Assembly (NCBI GenBank): GCA_947589095.1
Contig: CANQBX010000005.1
Span: 21,712-85,711 of the forward strand
Reading direction: 5' to 3'
Length of the DNA stretch: 64,000 nucleotides
From: an uncultured Lachnospiraceae bacterium
Lineage (GTDB): Bacteria; Bacillota; Clostridia; Lachnospirales; Lachnospiraceae
In this document: piece by piece, positions 21,035-29,996 of the stretch
How positions within the stretch are numbered: the stretch's first letter is position 1
Layout: every line of letters begins with the position of its first letter
Position numbers and translations under genes: made by a program
The notes under the pieces: model-generated
What the model was told of the DNA's origin: nothing
What the model saw: only the letters and a program-made list of their open reading frames with translations
The model's database searches: none

Positions 21035-22117
21035 CTATTTCTGCCGGCTATTCCGGGGCAGCAGGAAGCCCGTAATCCGATCCAGGCCCCATGCGGCAAG
21101 AGCCGGGAGCAGTATTCCGCAAACCAGATAGACCGGTCCCAGCTCCTCCCGGAATCCGGTCGGAAAGCCGGCCAGCGTTTCCGCGGAGACCGGAACGGCT
21201 GAGAGGCGGGCATAGGCCAGATCAATGGCCTTGAATACGAGAAAATGCAGCGCCATTATATCAAAGGAATGCCTTCCCAGGAAGGCCAGACCTTTGGACA
21301 GAGCCGGGATACGCTCGGCCAGAGACGCCAGCGAGAGCACCAGATAGATCCCGAGGAGCGAGATCGGGTAGTAGAGGACGCCGGGAATACTCATGGCGCT
21401 GATATCAATGTAGATCTGAAGCCCGGCGTTGACCTGGTGGAGCAGGATTATGCTGATCAGGGCGCCGTACCAGGTGGTATACCGCTTAAAGGACGGCAGG
21501 CGGCGCCTCATCAGCCATGCGGCCAGGTAAAGGGGAACCGCGAGGATCGCGCAGTGCATATTGTAGGGCAGGTAGCACCGGCGGCTGAAGAGGAAAAGCC
21601 CGACGACGCCGGCGGCCAGGCTGCCCAGAATAACAAGGGGCGTTTCGAGCCGTTCTGCGCCGATACGCCGGGAGGCCGTCCGGCCGAACCAGACGATTCC
21701 GCCGAAGAAAGCGGATGATAACAGCCATGCAGGGACGAACCACAGCGCTCCCTGCATGTTTTCCGTAGTCTGAAAGACGGCTGCCTGCAGACAGGAGGTC
21801 AGCATGGCGGTATGGTTGTAGAGCGGCGTATTTGCGTAAAGACCATGCGTTACGAAAAAATTATGGATCAGAACGAGGCAGACGCTGTAGAAAAAGAACC
21901 GCGGCCAGCAGCCGGCCAGCCGGGCACCGAGATAGCGGAAAGGGTCGTCCCCGTATTTGTTTTCATTGTAAAAATATCCTGTAACAAAGAAAAACACAGC
22001 CAGATGGAACAGATAGACGAAAGCGGACTGAATTCCGCAATGTCCCATTACAACTGCGATGATTGCCAATCCTTTTATGATGTCCCAGTAGGCGGAACGG
22101 TTTGCGTTTTGGTTCAT
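21035..22117 (-). CDS. membrane acyltransferase (acyltransferase_3 / OafA-like)
   Basis: RSAYWDIIKGLAIIAVVMGHCG, FHLAVFFFVTGYFY, multiple TM segments. Confidence 0.82.
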   Translation of the reverse strand: MNQNANRSAYWDIIKGLAIIAVVMGHCGIQSAFVYLFHLAVFFFVTGYFYNENKYGDDPFRYLGARLAGCWPRFFFYSVCLVLIHNFFVTHGLYANTPLYNHTAMLTSCLQAAVFQTTENMQGALWFVPAWLLSSAFFGGIVWFGRTASRRIGAERLETPLVILGSLAAGVVGLFLFSRRCYLPYNMHCAILAVPLYLAAWLMRRRLPSFKRYTTWYGALISIILLHQVNAGLQIYIDISAMSIPGVLYYPISLLGIYLVLSLASLAERIPALSKGLAFLGRHSFDIMALHFLVFKAIDLAYARLSAVPVSAETLAGFPTGFREELGPVYLVCGILLPALAAWGLDRITGFLLPRNSRQK

Positions 22118-22271
22118 GGAGGCTCCTTTGTGTATGAAAATCTTTCATATATTGTACAATGGAGCCGTGAAAATGGCAAGCGTAAAGTTAACGGCCGGCT
22201 TCCGCCGAAAATCTCTTGTAATTCTCCTGAAACAGTGGTATGATGTAACGGTCACGGAAACAGAATAGAAC

Positions 22272-22428
22272 GCAGAGTAGGTTTGCGCGCGTCAAGTGCT
22301 CATCGGACGGGGAGTTGCCGGTGGGACGAAGGAGACGGGCCGGGGACCGCGGCGGGACGGATTGAAAGCGTCCGCGCGGCGGAACCGGGAGCCATGATCC
22401 CGCGGTGCGCAGACCGCATCCCGCTGCA
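22272..22428 (+). ncRNA. Tetrahydrofolate (THF) riboswitch upstream of folT
   Basis: GCAGAGTAGGTTTGCGCGCGTCAAGTGC...GGGAGTTGCC...GACGAA...CGCGGTGCGCAGACCGCATCCCGCTGC. GGTTTGCGC pairs with GCGCAGACC; CATCGG pairs with CCGGTG. Followed by a folate ECF S-component. Confidence 0.82.
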
Positions 22429-22489
22429 ATGGAAGATAGGGCGATTATCTCCTGTTGTGGTAAGAGGTCTGCAAAGGAGGTAATTTTTT

Positions 22490-23083
22490 ATGAAGAAATT
22501 AGCAACTTTGTTTCAGGAATCTTACAGAGAATTCTACGAGTACGCGCCGGACGGGAAGACTGTAAAAGGCGTATGCGTGCGGACGATCACGACCCTGGGG
22601 CTGTTCGGAGCGATCGCTGTGGTGCTTGGAGCGTTTACGCTGGTGCTGGGCGATTACATTAAGATCGGATTCTCGACCATCGCCAATCAGTTCGTGTATT
22701 ATCTGTACGGACCGGTGGTCGGAGGACTGTTCGGGGGCGCGCTGGATATCCTCAAGTATCTGGTAAAGCCGACAGGCGCGTTCTTCCCGGGCTGGACTGT
22801 GAGCGCCATGGCGGCGGGAGTGCTGTACGGCTGCTTCCTGTATAAGCGGCCGTTAAGCCTGCGCAGGGTGCTGGCGGCGGAGCTGACTGTGTCGGTGGTC
22901 TGTAATATGCTCCTGGGAACGCTGTGGCTGACCATGATGTATGAAAAGGGCTTTCTGGCCCTTCTGCCGATGCGGGTCCTGAAGAATCTGATCATGTGGC
23001 CCATCAATTCGATGATCTTCTATTCGATGGCGTGGGCGCTGGAGCACGGCGGCGTGCTGAAGGCGATCCGCAGGACGGCATAA
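22490..23083 (+). CDS. folT: folate-family ECF transporter S component
   Basis: TLGLFGAIAVVLGAFTLVLGDYIKIGFSTIANQFVYYLYGPVVGGLFGGALDILKYLVKPTGAFFPGWT. Confidence 0.87.
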   Translation: MKKLATLFQESYREFYEYAPDGKTVKGVCVRTITTLGLFGAIAVVLGAFTLVLGDYIKIGFSTIANQFVYYLYGPVVGGLFGGALDILKYLVKPTGAFFPGWTVSAMAAGVLYGCFLYKRPLSLRRVLAAELTVSVVCNMLLGTLWLTMMYEKGFLALLPMRVLKNLIMWPINSMIFYSMAWALEHGGVLKAIRRTA

Positions 23084-23128
23084 TTGTAAAATCCGGACGA
23101 TTCGTCCGTTGGTAAAGGAGTAGATGAA

Positions 23129-23977
23129 ATGGCAGAAGCGATCGAAAACTGCACCCATAACTGTAACACCTGCGGAGCCAGTTGCTCCAGCAGGACCCAG
23201 GAGCAGCAGAGCTTTCTGGAGGCGTTAAATCCGGCCAGCTCGGTGAAGAAGGTCATTGGCGTCGTCAGCGGCAAGGGCGGAGTAGGCAAATCTCTGGTCA
23301 CGTCGCTGCTTGCGGTGAAGATGAACGCGAAGGGCTTCCGAACGGCAATCCTTGACGCCGACATCACCGGTCCGTCCATTCCGAAGGCGTTCGGCATCGA
23401 CGGCGGTATCGGGATGGCGGAAGTGGGGGGTTCGAACCTGATGATTCCGGCTACGACCAGCACCGGGATCCAGATCATGTCGGCGAACCTTCTTCTGGAG
23501 AATGACACCGATCCGGTCATCTGGCGCGGCCCGGTGATCGCGGGGGCGGTGAAGCAGTTCTGGAATGAGACATACTGGAAAGACATCGATTATATGTTTG
23601 TCGATATGCCTCCGGGCACCGGCGATGTGCCGCTGACCGTATTTCAGTCGCTTCCTGTGGACGGCATTGTGATCGTGACGTCGCCCCAGGAGCTGGTATC
23701 CATGATCGTCGGCAAGGCGGTGAACATGGCGAAGAAGATGGATATTCCGATTCTGGGCATCGTGGAGAATATGAGCTATCTGAACTGTCCGGACTGCGGG
23801 CGGAAGATCGCGGTCTTCGGCGAGAGCCGGATCGATGAGATCGCGGTGGATTATGACACCTGTGTACTGGCTAAGATTCCGATCGAGCCGGCGGTGGCGA
23901 AGGCGGTGGACGAAGGCTCCGTCGAGTATGCGGATGCGCCGTGGCTGGATGAAGCGGCGGAGAAGATCGCGCGCTGA
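23129..23977 (+). CDS. Mrp/NBP35-family Fe-S cluster carrier ATPase
   Basis: KKVIGVVSGKGGVGKSLVTSLLA, DADITGPSIPKAFG, DMPPGTGDVPLTVFQSLP, NMSYLNCPDCG; Cys-rich N-terminus CTHNCNTCGASC. Confidence 0.92.
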   Translation: MAEAIENCTHNCNTCGASCSSRTQEQQSFLEALNPASSVKKVIGVVSGKGGVGKSLVTSLLAVKMNAKGFRTAILDADITGPSIPKAFGIDGGIGMAEVGGSNLMIPATTSTGIQIMSANLLLENDTDPVIWRGPVIAGAVKQFWNETYWKDIDYMFVDMPPGTGDVPLTVFQSLPVDGIVIVTSPQELVSMIVGKAVNMAKKMDIPILGIVENMSYLNCPDCGRKIAVFGESRIDEIAVDYDTCVLAKIPIEPAVAKAVDEGSVEYADAPWLDEAAEKIAR

Positions 23978-24044
23978 AACGGCGCTTCCCCCGGGAGGAA
24001 GAGCCGCTTCAGCAAACCGGCGGCTGCGCCGCCGGACAACGGTT

Positions 24045-24851
24045 TCAGTAGATATAATACGACAGGGATTCCGTATCACGGAACCCTGTTTTTTTGTACA
24101 GATTTCGCGCGATATAGTTAAGGCCGGAGACCTGAACGGAGATCGTGTTTTCGGATCCGCCGGCAGAGTTCTTCGCGATGAGCGAAAGCATCCCCTTCAG
24201 AAAATCCCGGCCATGCCCCCGGCTTTGATACGCTTCTTTGATCTGAAACGCATATAGATAGGTTTCTCTCCCGGAGGGGAGAAGAGCGCACGTTCCGATG
24301 ATCTCCCCGTCCAGGGAAGCGGTGTAGAGCCCGGCTGCTGCGTCCGCTTCTTCGATCTGGACATTCGCTGTGTAATCCATATCCTTTTCCCGCAGCGGAC
24401 GCACCATCTTATATTCGGAAAACCAGTATTCCGCGCCGATCGATTCCAGAACGGCGGATGCGTCCGGGGATTTGCCGTCGGTCAGGAAGCAGAAATCCAC
24501 CTGGCAGCGATGTTCCTTTTCGAAACGGTCGGCGGCGGTAAGGGCCGCGTTCAGCATTTCGGTAAAATATCCCTGCCGGCGATGGGCGGGATGCACAAAT
24601 GCGGTATATTCGCAGGTATAGACAGACGCAGGCCCCGCATCCTCCTGCGGAACAAAGAAGAGAAAGCTGAACGCGGTCAGACCGCCTTCCTCCGGCGTAT
24701 TCTCATAGATAAGATAGTAATCCAGTCCGTCTTCCGACGGGGCGGAAAGCGTGATCGGTTCCGCCCTCCGGCACGCCTCCGTCAGCGCGCGGATGGATTC
24801 CTTCTGGGGAGCGGACAATAGGGTAGTGTGGATCAGGTTCATGAGATGCAT
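24045..24851 (-). CDS. GNAT family N-acetyltransferase
   Basis: TAFVHPAHRRQGYFTEMLNAAL, AYQSRGHGRDFLKGML, NYIARNLYKKTGFRDTESLSYYIY. Confidence 0.83.
   Translation of the reverse strand: MHLMNLIHTTLLSAPQKESIRALTEACRRAEPITLSAPSEDGLDYYLIYENTPEEGGLTAFSFLFFVPQEDAGPASVYTCEYTAFVHPAHRRQGYFTEMLNAALTAADRFEKEHRCQVDFCFLTDGKSPDASAVLESIGAEYWFSEYKMVRPLREKDMDYTANVQIEEADAAAGLYTASLDGEIIGTCALLPSGRETYLYAFQIKEAYQSRGHGRDFLKGMLSLIAKNSAGGSENTISVQVSGLNYIARNLYKKTGFRDTESLSYYIY
24062..24096 (+). terminator. Rho-independent terminator overlapping the 3' coding end of the convergent GNAT gene
   Basis: ACAGGGATTCCG-tatca-CGGAACCCTGT followed by a T-run. Confidence 0.75.
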
Positions 24852-24979
24852 CCTCCTTTAGGGCTTATTATAGCGGAAGAGACAGGCTTTCGCAAGAGAA
24901 TCCGCCGAAAAGCGCGCGGATATCCGTTGGGGAACGCGGCAGACATCCGGATAAACCGTTAAAATAGGATCGGAAGGTA

Positions 24980-25008
24980 TTGACAATCCGATAAAATGTG
25001 TTAATATA
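24980..25008 (+). promoter_or_regulatory. Promoter of CadC/P-type ATPase operon
   Basis: TTGACA at 24980-24985, TAATAT -10 at about 25002. Confidence 0.65.
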
Positions 25009-25010
25009 AA

Positions 25011-25032
25011 CATATGAATAGTTGTTCATATG
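25011..25032. promoter_or_regulatory. ArsR/SmtB-type operator CATATGAATAGTTGTTCATATG
   Basis: Inverted repeat CATATGAA-n6-TTCATATG just after the -10 box, resembling ATATGAACA-type ArsR/SmtB operators. Confidence 0.78.
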
Positions 25033-25091
25033 AAAACAGAATGAGCTTCCAAAAGACAGAAAAGAAAGTTATAAGGAGAAAGGAATCAGCG

Positions 25092-25472
25092 ATGAAGGAT
25101 TTGGTAAAGATCGAGCAGGAAGTAGCGGACGGTGTCTGCGAATTCATCCATGTTCATGAGGACATTGTGAAGAAGGTGGAGAAGGCCATGCCCGAGGAGC
25201 AGGAGCTTTTGGATCTGGCGGAATTTTTCAAGATATTCGGCGATTCCACGCGGATCAAGATCCTGTATGTGTTAAGCCAGTCGGAGATGTGCGTATGCGA
25301 TATTGCGTCGCTTCTGATGATGGGACAGTCGGCGATCTCCCATCAGCTGCGGGTGTTAAAGCAGATGCGCCTGGTGAAGTTCCGGCGGGAGGGGAAGACG
25401 GTTTTCTATTCCCTGTCGGACGGCCATATTCAGACGATCCTAGCGCAGGGAATGGAGCATATCAGCGAGTGA
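25092..25472 (+). CDS. ArsR/SmtB-family metalloregulator (CadC-like)
   Basis: LAEFFKIFGDSTRIKILYVLSQSEMCVCDIASLLMMGQSAISHQLRVLKQMRLVKFRREGKTVFYSLSDGH. Confidence 0.92.
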   Translation: MKDLVKIEQEVADGVCEFIHVHEDIVKKVEKAMPEEQELLDLAEFFKIFGDSTRIKILYVLSQSEMCVCDIASLLMMGQSAISHQLRVLKQMRLVKFRREGKTVFYSLSDGHIQTILAQGMEHISE

Positions 25473-25538
25473 GGCGCGCAGACAGCGGCTGCGGAAGGCG
25501 AATCAGACAGAATAACAGGAGAATCGAGGCAAAAGGTT

Positions 25539-27602
25539 ATGACAAAAAAACAGAAAAAGATGCTCATGAGACTGGCGGCAAGCGCCGTATTCCTGATCGC
25601 GGGGATCGCGGCGGAAGGGATCCATCCGATGGACTGGATCTGCTTTGCGGTATCGTATCTGGCGGCAGGCTATGATATCCCGCTGAAGGCGGCGAGGACC
25701 ATCCGGGGCGGCCAGGTATTCGACGAGAATTTCCTGATGACGGTGGCTACTGTGGGCGCGGTCCTGGTGGGGGCTTATGAGGAAGCGGTTGCGGTCATGC
25801 TGTTCTATCAGGTGGGCGAATTCTTCAATGATTACGCGGTGAACAAGTCCCGCAGATCCATTTCCGAACTGATGGATATCAATCCTGAATTCGCCAATGT
25901 GGTTCGCGGCGGCAGGGAGGAACAGGTGGATCCGGACGAGGTTCAGATCGGTGAGACCATAGTGATACGGCCCGGCGAGCGGGTGCCGTTAGACGGCGTC
26001 GTGGTGAAGGGGACCTCCAGCCTGGATACGAAGGCGCTGACCGGCGAGTCCATGCCGGCGGAGATCGGCGAGGGAGAGAATATCGTCAGCGGTTCCATCA
26101 ATCTGAACGGACTGCTGGAGGTGCAGGTCATGAAGCTTTACGACGATTCTACCGTGGCGAAGATTCTGGAGCTGGTGGAGAACGCCAGCTCACGGAAGGC
26201 GAAGGCGGAGAATTTCATTACCCGGTTTGCGCGGGTCTACACGCCGGTCGTGGTGTTTCTGGCTTTGGCGCTGGCGCTTCTTCCGCCGATCCTGGCCGGG
26301 CAGTCCTGGTCGGTATGGGTGTACCGGGCCTGCAGCTTCCTGGTGGTGTCCTGTCCCTGCGCGCTGGTGATCTCCGTGCCGCTCAGCTTCTTCGGCGGTC
26401 TGGGCGCGGCGTCGAAGCAGGGGATCCTGATGAAGGGCAGCAACTTTCTGGAGGCCATGGGCAATCTGGATACGGTCGTATTTGACAAGACCGGTACGCT
26501 CACCACCGGGAAGTTCGCGGTGACGGATGTAGAGCCGGCGGGCGTCAGCCGGGAGGAGCTTCTTACGCTGGCGGCCTATGGAGAGTGCCATTCGACCCAT
26601 CCGATCGCGCTGTCGGTGCTGGAGGCGTACCGGGAAATGAAGGAAGAGCTGCCCGCCGCAATGCCGGGCAGCAGCGGAGCGGGCGATGGATATTCCGCGG
26701 CGCAAAGTTTGGATCAGAGCCGAATCGTGTCGGTGGAGGAGATCGCAGGGCATGGGATCCATGCAGTGCTGAGGGCAGTCGTACTGGATACAAATGGTAT
26801 GATTGCTCTAGATGAAAAAAATGTGACTGCGTCGGCACTGAATGAATCAACGACTGTTTCGAATAAAAAAGCGGCAGCTGCACGCGGGCATGCGGCGGAC
26901 ACGTTCGATCTTTACATCGGCAACGAGAAACTGATGAACCGCCAGGGCATCGCATTCCAATCGGTCCGGGATGCGGCCGGGACGACGCTCTATGTAGCGC
27001 GGAACAGGGAATATATCGGCGCAGTCACGATCTCCGATACCGTCCGTGAGGACGTACCGGCGGCCCTGTCCGGCCTGCGCGGCGAAGGCGTCAGCCAGCT
27101 GGTAATGCTGACCGGCGACAAGGAATCCGTCGGTCAGGCAGTCGGAAAGAAGCTGGGGCTGGATCGTGTATACGGCGGCCTTCTGCCGGCGGATAAAGTG
27201 GCGAAGGTGGAGGCGCTTCTTGCGGAGAAGCCGGAAGGCCGCACGCTGGCGTTCGTCGGCGACGGCATTAACGATGCGCCGGTTCTGTCCCGCGCGGATG
27301 TGGGTATCGCCATGGGCGGTATCGGTTCCGATGCGGCGGTGGAGGCGGCGGACGTGGTCATCATGACCGACGAGCCGTCCAAGATCGTGGACGGTATCCG
27401 GATCGCCAGAAAGACGGTCGGCATCGTCCGGCAGAATATCATTTTCGCCATCGGCGTAAAGATCCTGATACTGCTTCTGGTGGCGCTGGGCGCGGCCGGA
27501 ATGTGGATGGCGGTGTTCGGCGATGTGGGCGTGTCGGTGCTGGCGATCCTGAACGCGATCCGCGCGCTCGGCTATAAAAGATCCGCTGCACAGGCAGAAT
27601 AA
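25539..27602 (+). CDS. cadA: heavy-metal translocating P-type ATPase (Cd/Zn/Co type)
   Basis: VSCPCALVISVPLSFFGG (CPC), FDKTGTLTTGKF, LTGDKESVGQAVGKKLG, FVGDGINDAPVLSRADVGIAMG. Confidence 0.92.
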   Translation: MTKKQKKMLMRLAASAVFLIAGIAAEGIHPMDWICFAVSYLAAGYDIPLKAARTIRGGQVFDENFLMTVATVGAVLVGAYEEAVAVMLFYQVGEFFNDYAVNKSRRSISELMDINPEFANVVRGGREEQVDPDEVQIGETIVIRPGERVPLDGVVVKGTSSLDTKALTGESMPAEIGEGENIVSGSINLNGLLEVQVMKLYDDSTVAKILELVENASSRKAKAENFITRFARVYTPVVVFLALALALLPPILAGQSWSVWVYRACSFLVVSCPCALVISVPLSFFGGLGAASKQGILMKGSNFLEAMGNLDTVVFDKTGTLTTGKFAVTDVEPAGVSREELLTLAAYGECHSTHPIALSVLEAYREMKEELPAAMPGSSGAGDGYSAAQSLDQSRIVSVEEIAGHGIHAVLRAVVLDTNGMIALDEKNVTASALNESTTVSNKKAAAARGHAADTFDLYIGNEKLMNRQGIAFQSVRDAAGTTLYVARNREYIGAVTISDTVREDVPAALSGLRGEGVSQLVMLTGDKESVGQAVGKKLGLDRVYGGLLPADKVAKVEALLAEKPEGRTLAFVGDGINDAPVLSRADVGIAMGGIGSDAAVEAADVVIMTDEPSKIVDGIRIARKTVGIVRQNIIFAIGVKILILLLVALGAAGMWMAVFGDVGVSVLAILNAIRALGYKRSAAQAE

Positions 27603-27653
27603 AGATGCGTTTTTGGAACGGTTTTGGGATGCCGGCTGAAACTCTTTTTCAGT

Positions 27654-27681
27654 TGACATTTCCATGTTCTGCTGATATTAT
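27654..27681 (+). promoter_or_regulatory. Promoter upstream of glnA
   Basis: TTGACA (27654-27659), 16 bp spacer, TATTAT (27676-27681). Confidence 0.7.
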
Positions 27682-27697
27682 TTTCACATATGTATGT

Positions 27698-27739
27698 AGC
27701 AAGGGGGTTACACTTTTATTTGTGACACCCTTGTTTGCT
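27698..27739 (+). promoter_or_regulatory. glnA leader stem-loop
   Basis: AGCAAGGGGGTTACAC-TTTTATTT-GTGACACCCTTGTTTGCT inverted repeat between promoter and start codon. Confidence 0.6.
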
Positions 27740-27791
27740 ATCCGGAGATGCGGGATGAAATAAAAATCCGATGGAAAAGGAGATCACAATC

Positions 27792-29129
27792 ATGGGAAGG
27801 TACAATAAAGAAGATATCATCCGTATGGTGGAAGAGGAGGATGTGGAATTCATCCGCCTGCAGTTTACGGATATGTTTGGTATGCTGAAAAATGTGGCGA
27901 TCACGGCCGGGCAGCTGCAGAAAGCGCTTGACAATCTCTGCATGTTCGACGGCTCCGCCATTGAGGGCTTCGTGCGGGAGGAGGAGACGGATATGTACCT
28001 GCATCCGGATCTGGACACCTTCGAGATCTTCCCGTGGCGGCCCCAGCAGGGCAAGGTGGCCCGGCTTCTCTGCGACGTCTACTGCCCGGACGGAACGCCC
28101 TTTGAAGGGGATCCGCGCTATGTCCTCAAGAAGGTGTTAAAAGAAGCCGAGGACATGGGGTACTATTTCAATGTGGGACCGGAATGCGAGTTCTTCCTGT
28201 TTCATGCCGACGAAGAAGGACGGCCTACGACCCAGACCCATGAGACGGCGGGATATTTCGACGTGGCGCCGATCGATCTGGCGGAAAATGTGCGCCGGGA
28301 TATCGTGCTGAATCTGGAGGAGATGGGCTTTGTCATCGAGTCCTCCCATCATGAGATCGCGCCTGCCCAGCATGAGGTGGATATCCAGTATGAACCGGGG
28401 CTGAAGGCGGCGGACAATATCGTTACGTTTAAGAACGCGGTGAAGACCATCGCCAAGCGCCACGGCCTTCACGCTACGTTTATGCCGAAGCCAAAAGCGG
28501 GAATCAACGGATCCGGTATGCATATCAATATGTCGCTGGAGGACAGTCTCGGCAAGAATCTGTTCTCCGATCCGTCGGACAGCATGGGCTTAAGCCAGCT
28601 GGCCTATCAGTTCCTGGCCGGAATCCTGTATCATATCGAATCCATGACGATCCTGACGAATCCGCTGGTGAACTCCTACAAGCGGCTGATCCCCGGCTAT
28701 GACGCGCCGGTCTATATCGCGTGGGCGTCGGCTGCCAACCGGGGCCAGGTCATGCGGATCCCGTCCAACCGGGGCGCGTCTACCAGGATCGAGCTGCGCA
28801 GTCCGGACCCGGCCATGAATCCGTACCTGACGCTGGCCGCCTGCCTGGCAGCGGGACTTGACGGTATCCGTAAGGGAATGGTGCCGCCGAAGCCGTTTTA
28901 CGGGAATGCATTTTCCCTGTCCAGGGCAGAGATGAAGCGGAGAGGGATCCGCCATCTGCCGGAGACTCTGGGCGAGGCCATTGAGCAGTTTGAAAATGAT
29001 GAATTCCTGGAGTCGGTGCTTGGCGAGACGGTCTACACCAAGTATCTGGAAGCGAAGAAAAAGGAATGGAATGAGTTCCGCAGCCAGGTGACAGACTGGG
29101 AGATCGGCGAATATCTGTATAAATTTTAA
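27792..29129 (+). CDS. glnA: glutamine synthetase type I
   Basis: FIRLQFTDMFGMLKNVAI, MFDGSAIEGFVREEETDMYLHPDL, GPECEFFLF, PKAGINGSGMHINMSL, PSNRGASTRIELRSPDP. Confidence 0.95.
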   Translation: MGRYNKEDIIRMVEEEDVEFIRLQFTDMFGMLKNVAITAGQLQKALDNLCMFDGSAIEGFVREEETDMYLHPDLDTFEIFPWRPQQGKVARLLCDVYCPDGTPFEGDPRYVLKKVLKEAEDMGYYFNVGPECEFFLFHADEEGRPTTQTHETAGYFDVAPIDLAENVRRDIVLNLEEMGFVIESSHHEIAPAQHEVDIQYEPGLKAADNIVTFKNAVKTIAKRHGLHATFMPKPKAGINGSGMHINMSLEDSLGKNLFSDPSDSMGLSQLAYQFLAGILYHIESMTILTNPLVNSYKRLIPGYDAPVYIAWASAANRGQVMRIPSNRGASTRIELRSPDPAMNPYLTLAACLAAGLDGIRKGMVPPKPFYGNAFSLSRAEMKRRGIRHLPETLGEAIEQFENDEFLESVLGETVYTKYLEAKKKEWNEFRSQVTDWEIGEYLYKF

Positions 29130-29383
29130 GCGTCACAGTACTCTTAGCTTCGCAGAGGCGGTAAACATGCTGTGCGGAATTCTTCTGTTGCTTCGGCAGA
29201 TGCCGGATGATTGTGTGAGTGCGCAGGGTCGGCATGCTGCGTAAAGCGGCAGTAGAATCGAGCGCTGCATGGATATGGCGAATTTGCTGCATTGGGCATC
29301 GTGAGAGCCGAACGCTCCACGGACATAGCGAATATGCACCGCATTCTGCAATACTGACAGAAAAAGAGGCCGGGGGTGAATGC

Positions 29384-29932
29384 GTGACCAATATCATTGT
29401 GGCGTTCTCGAAACCGGAGGACGCGAGAAGTATTAAAAATATCATAGTGAAAAACGGCTTCCCGGTGGTGTCGGTCTGCAGTTCCGGCGCCCAGACGGTC
29501 AGCAGTCTGGACGGACTTCACGGAGGGATCATCGTCAGCGGTTACCGATTTAACGATATGTTGTTTTCGGAACTGCGGGAGCTGGTTCCGCAGGAGTTTG
29601 CCATGCTTTTGGTGGCGTCGGCCCGGCGTGTGGGCGACGCGCTGCCGGAAGGGGTGACGTGGCTGCCGATGCCGCTGATGGTCCATGATCTTCTGGAAGC
29701 GCTTCTGAAACTGGACGACGAACAGGCGCGGAGGAAGCGGATCGCCAGGCAGAAGCCGGCCGCGCGCAGCGAGGGCGACCGGCAGGCGATCGCGCGGGCA
29801 AAGGAGCTCCTGATGGAGCGGAACAGTATGACGGAGAGCGAAGCCCACCGCTACATCCAGAAATGCAGCATGGACAGCGGAAGCTCGATGGCAGAGACTG
29901 CGCAGAAGCTGATCAGCCTGATGGTCCGGTGA
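29384..29932 (+). CDS. ANTAR-domain response regulator (RNA-binding antiterminator)
   Basis: GTG start after GGGGGTG; C-terminal RQAIARAKELLMERNSMTESEAHRYIQKCSMDSGSSMAETAQKLISL is ANTAR-like. Confidence 0.82.
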   Translation: MTNIIVAFSKPEDARSIKNIIVKNGFPVVSVCSSGAQTVSSLDGLHGGIIVSGYRFNDMLFSELRELVPQEFAMLLVASARRVGDALPEGVTWLPMPLMVHDLLEALLKLDDEQARRKRIARQKPAARSEGDRQAIARAKELLMERNSMTESEAHRYIQKCSMDSGSSMAETAQKLISLMVR

Positions 29933-29996
29933 GCGCCGGACGGAGAGCGCGGCAGCGGGCAGAAATCGGAAAGTGACGGAGTCAGGGAGGAAAAAG

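Noticed and set aside
22283-22483. Small ORF over the folT leader
   Set aside because: Region is explained by the THF riboswitch; ORF has no coding signature.
29144-29848. 234 aa minus-strand ORF opposite the ANTAR gene
   Set aside because: Antisense shadow; the plus-strand ANTAR domain and RBS are clear.
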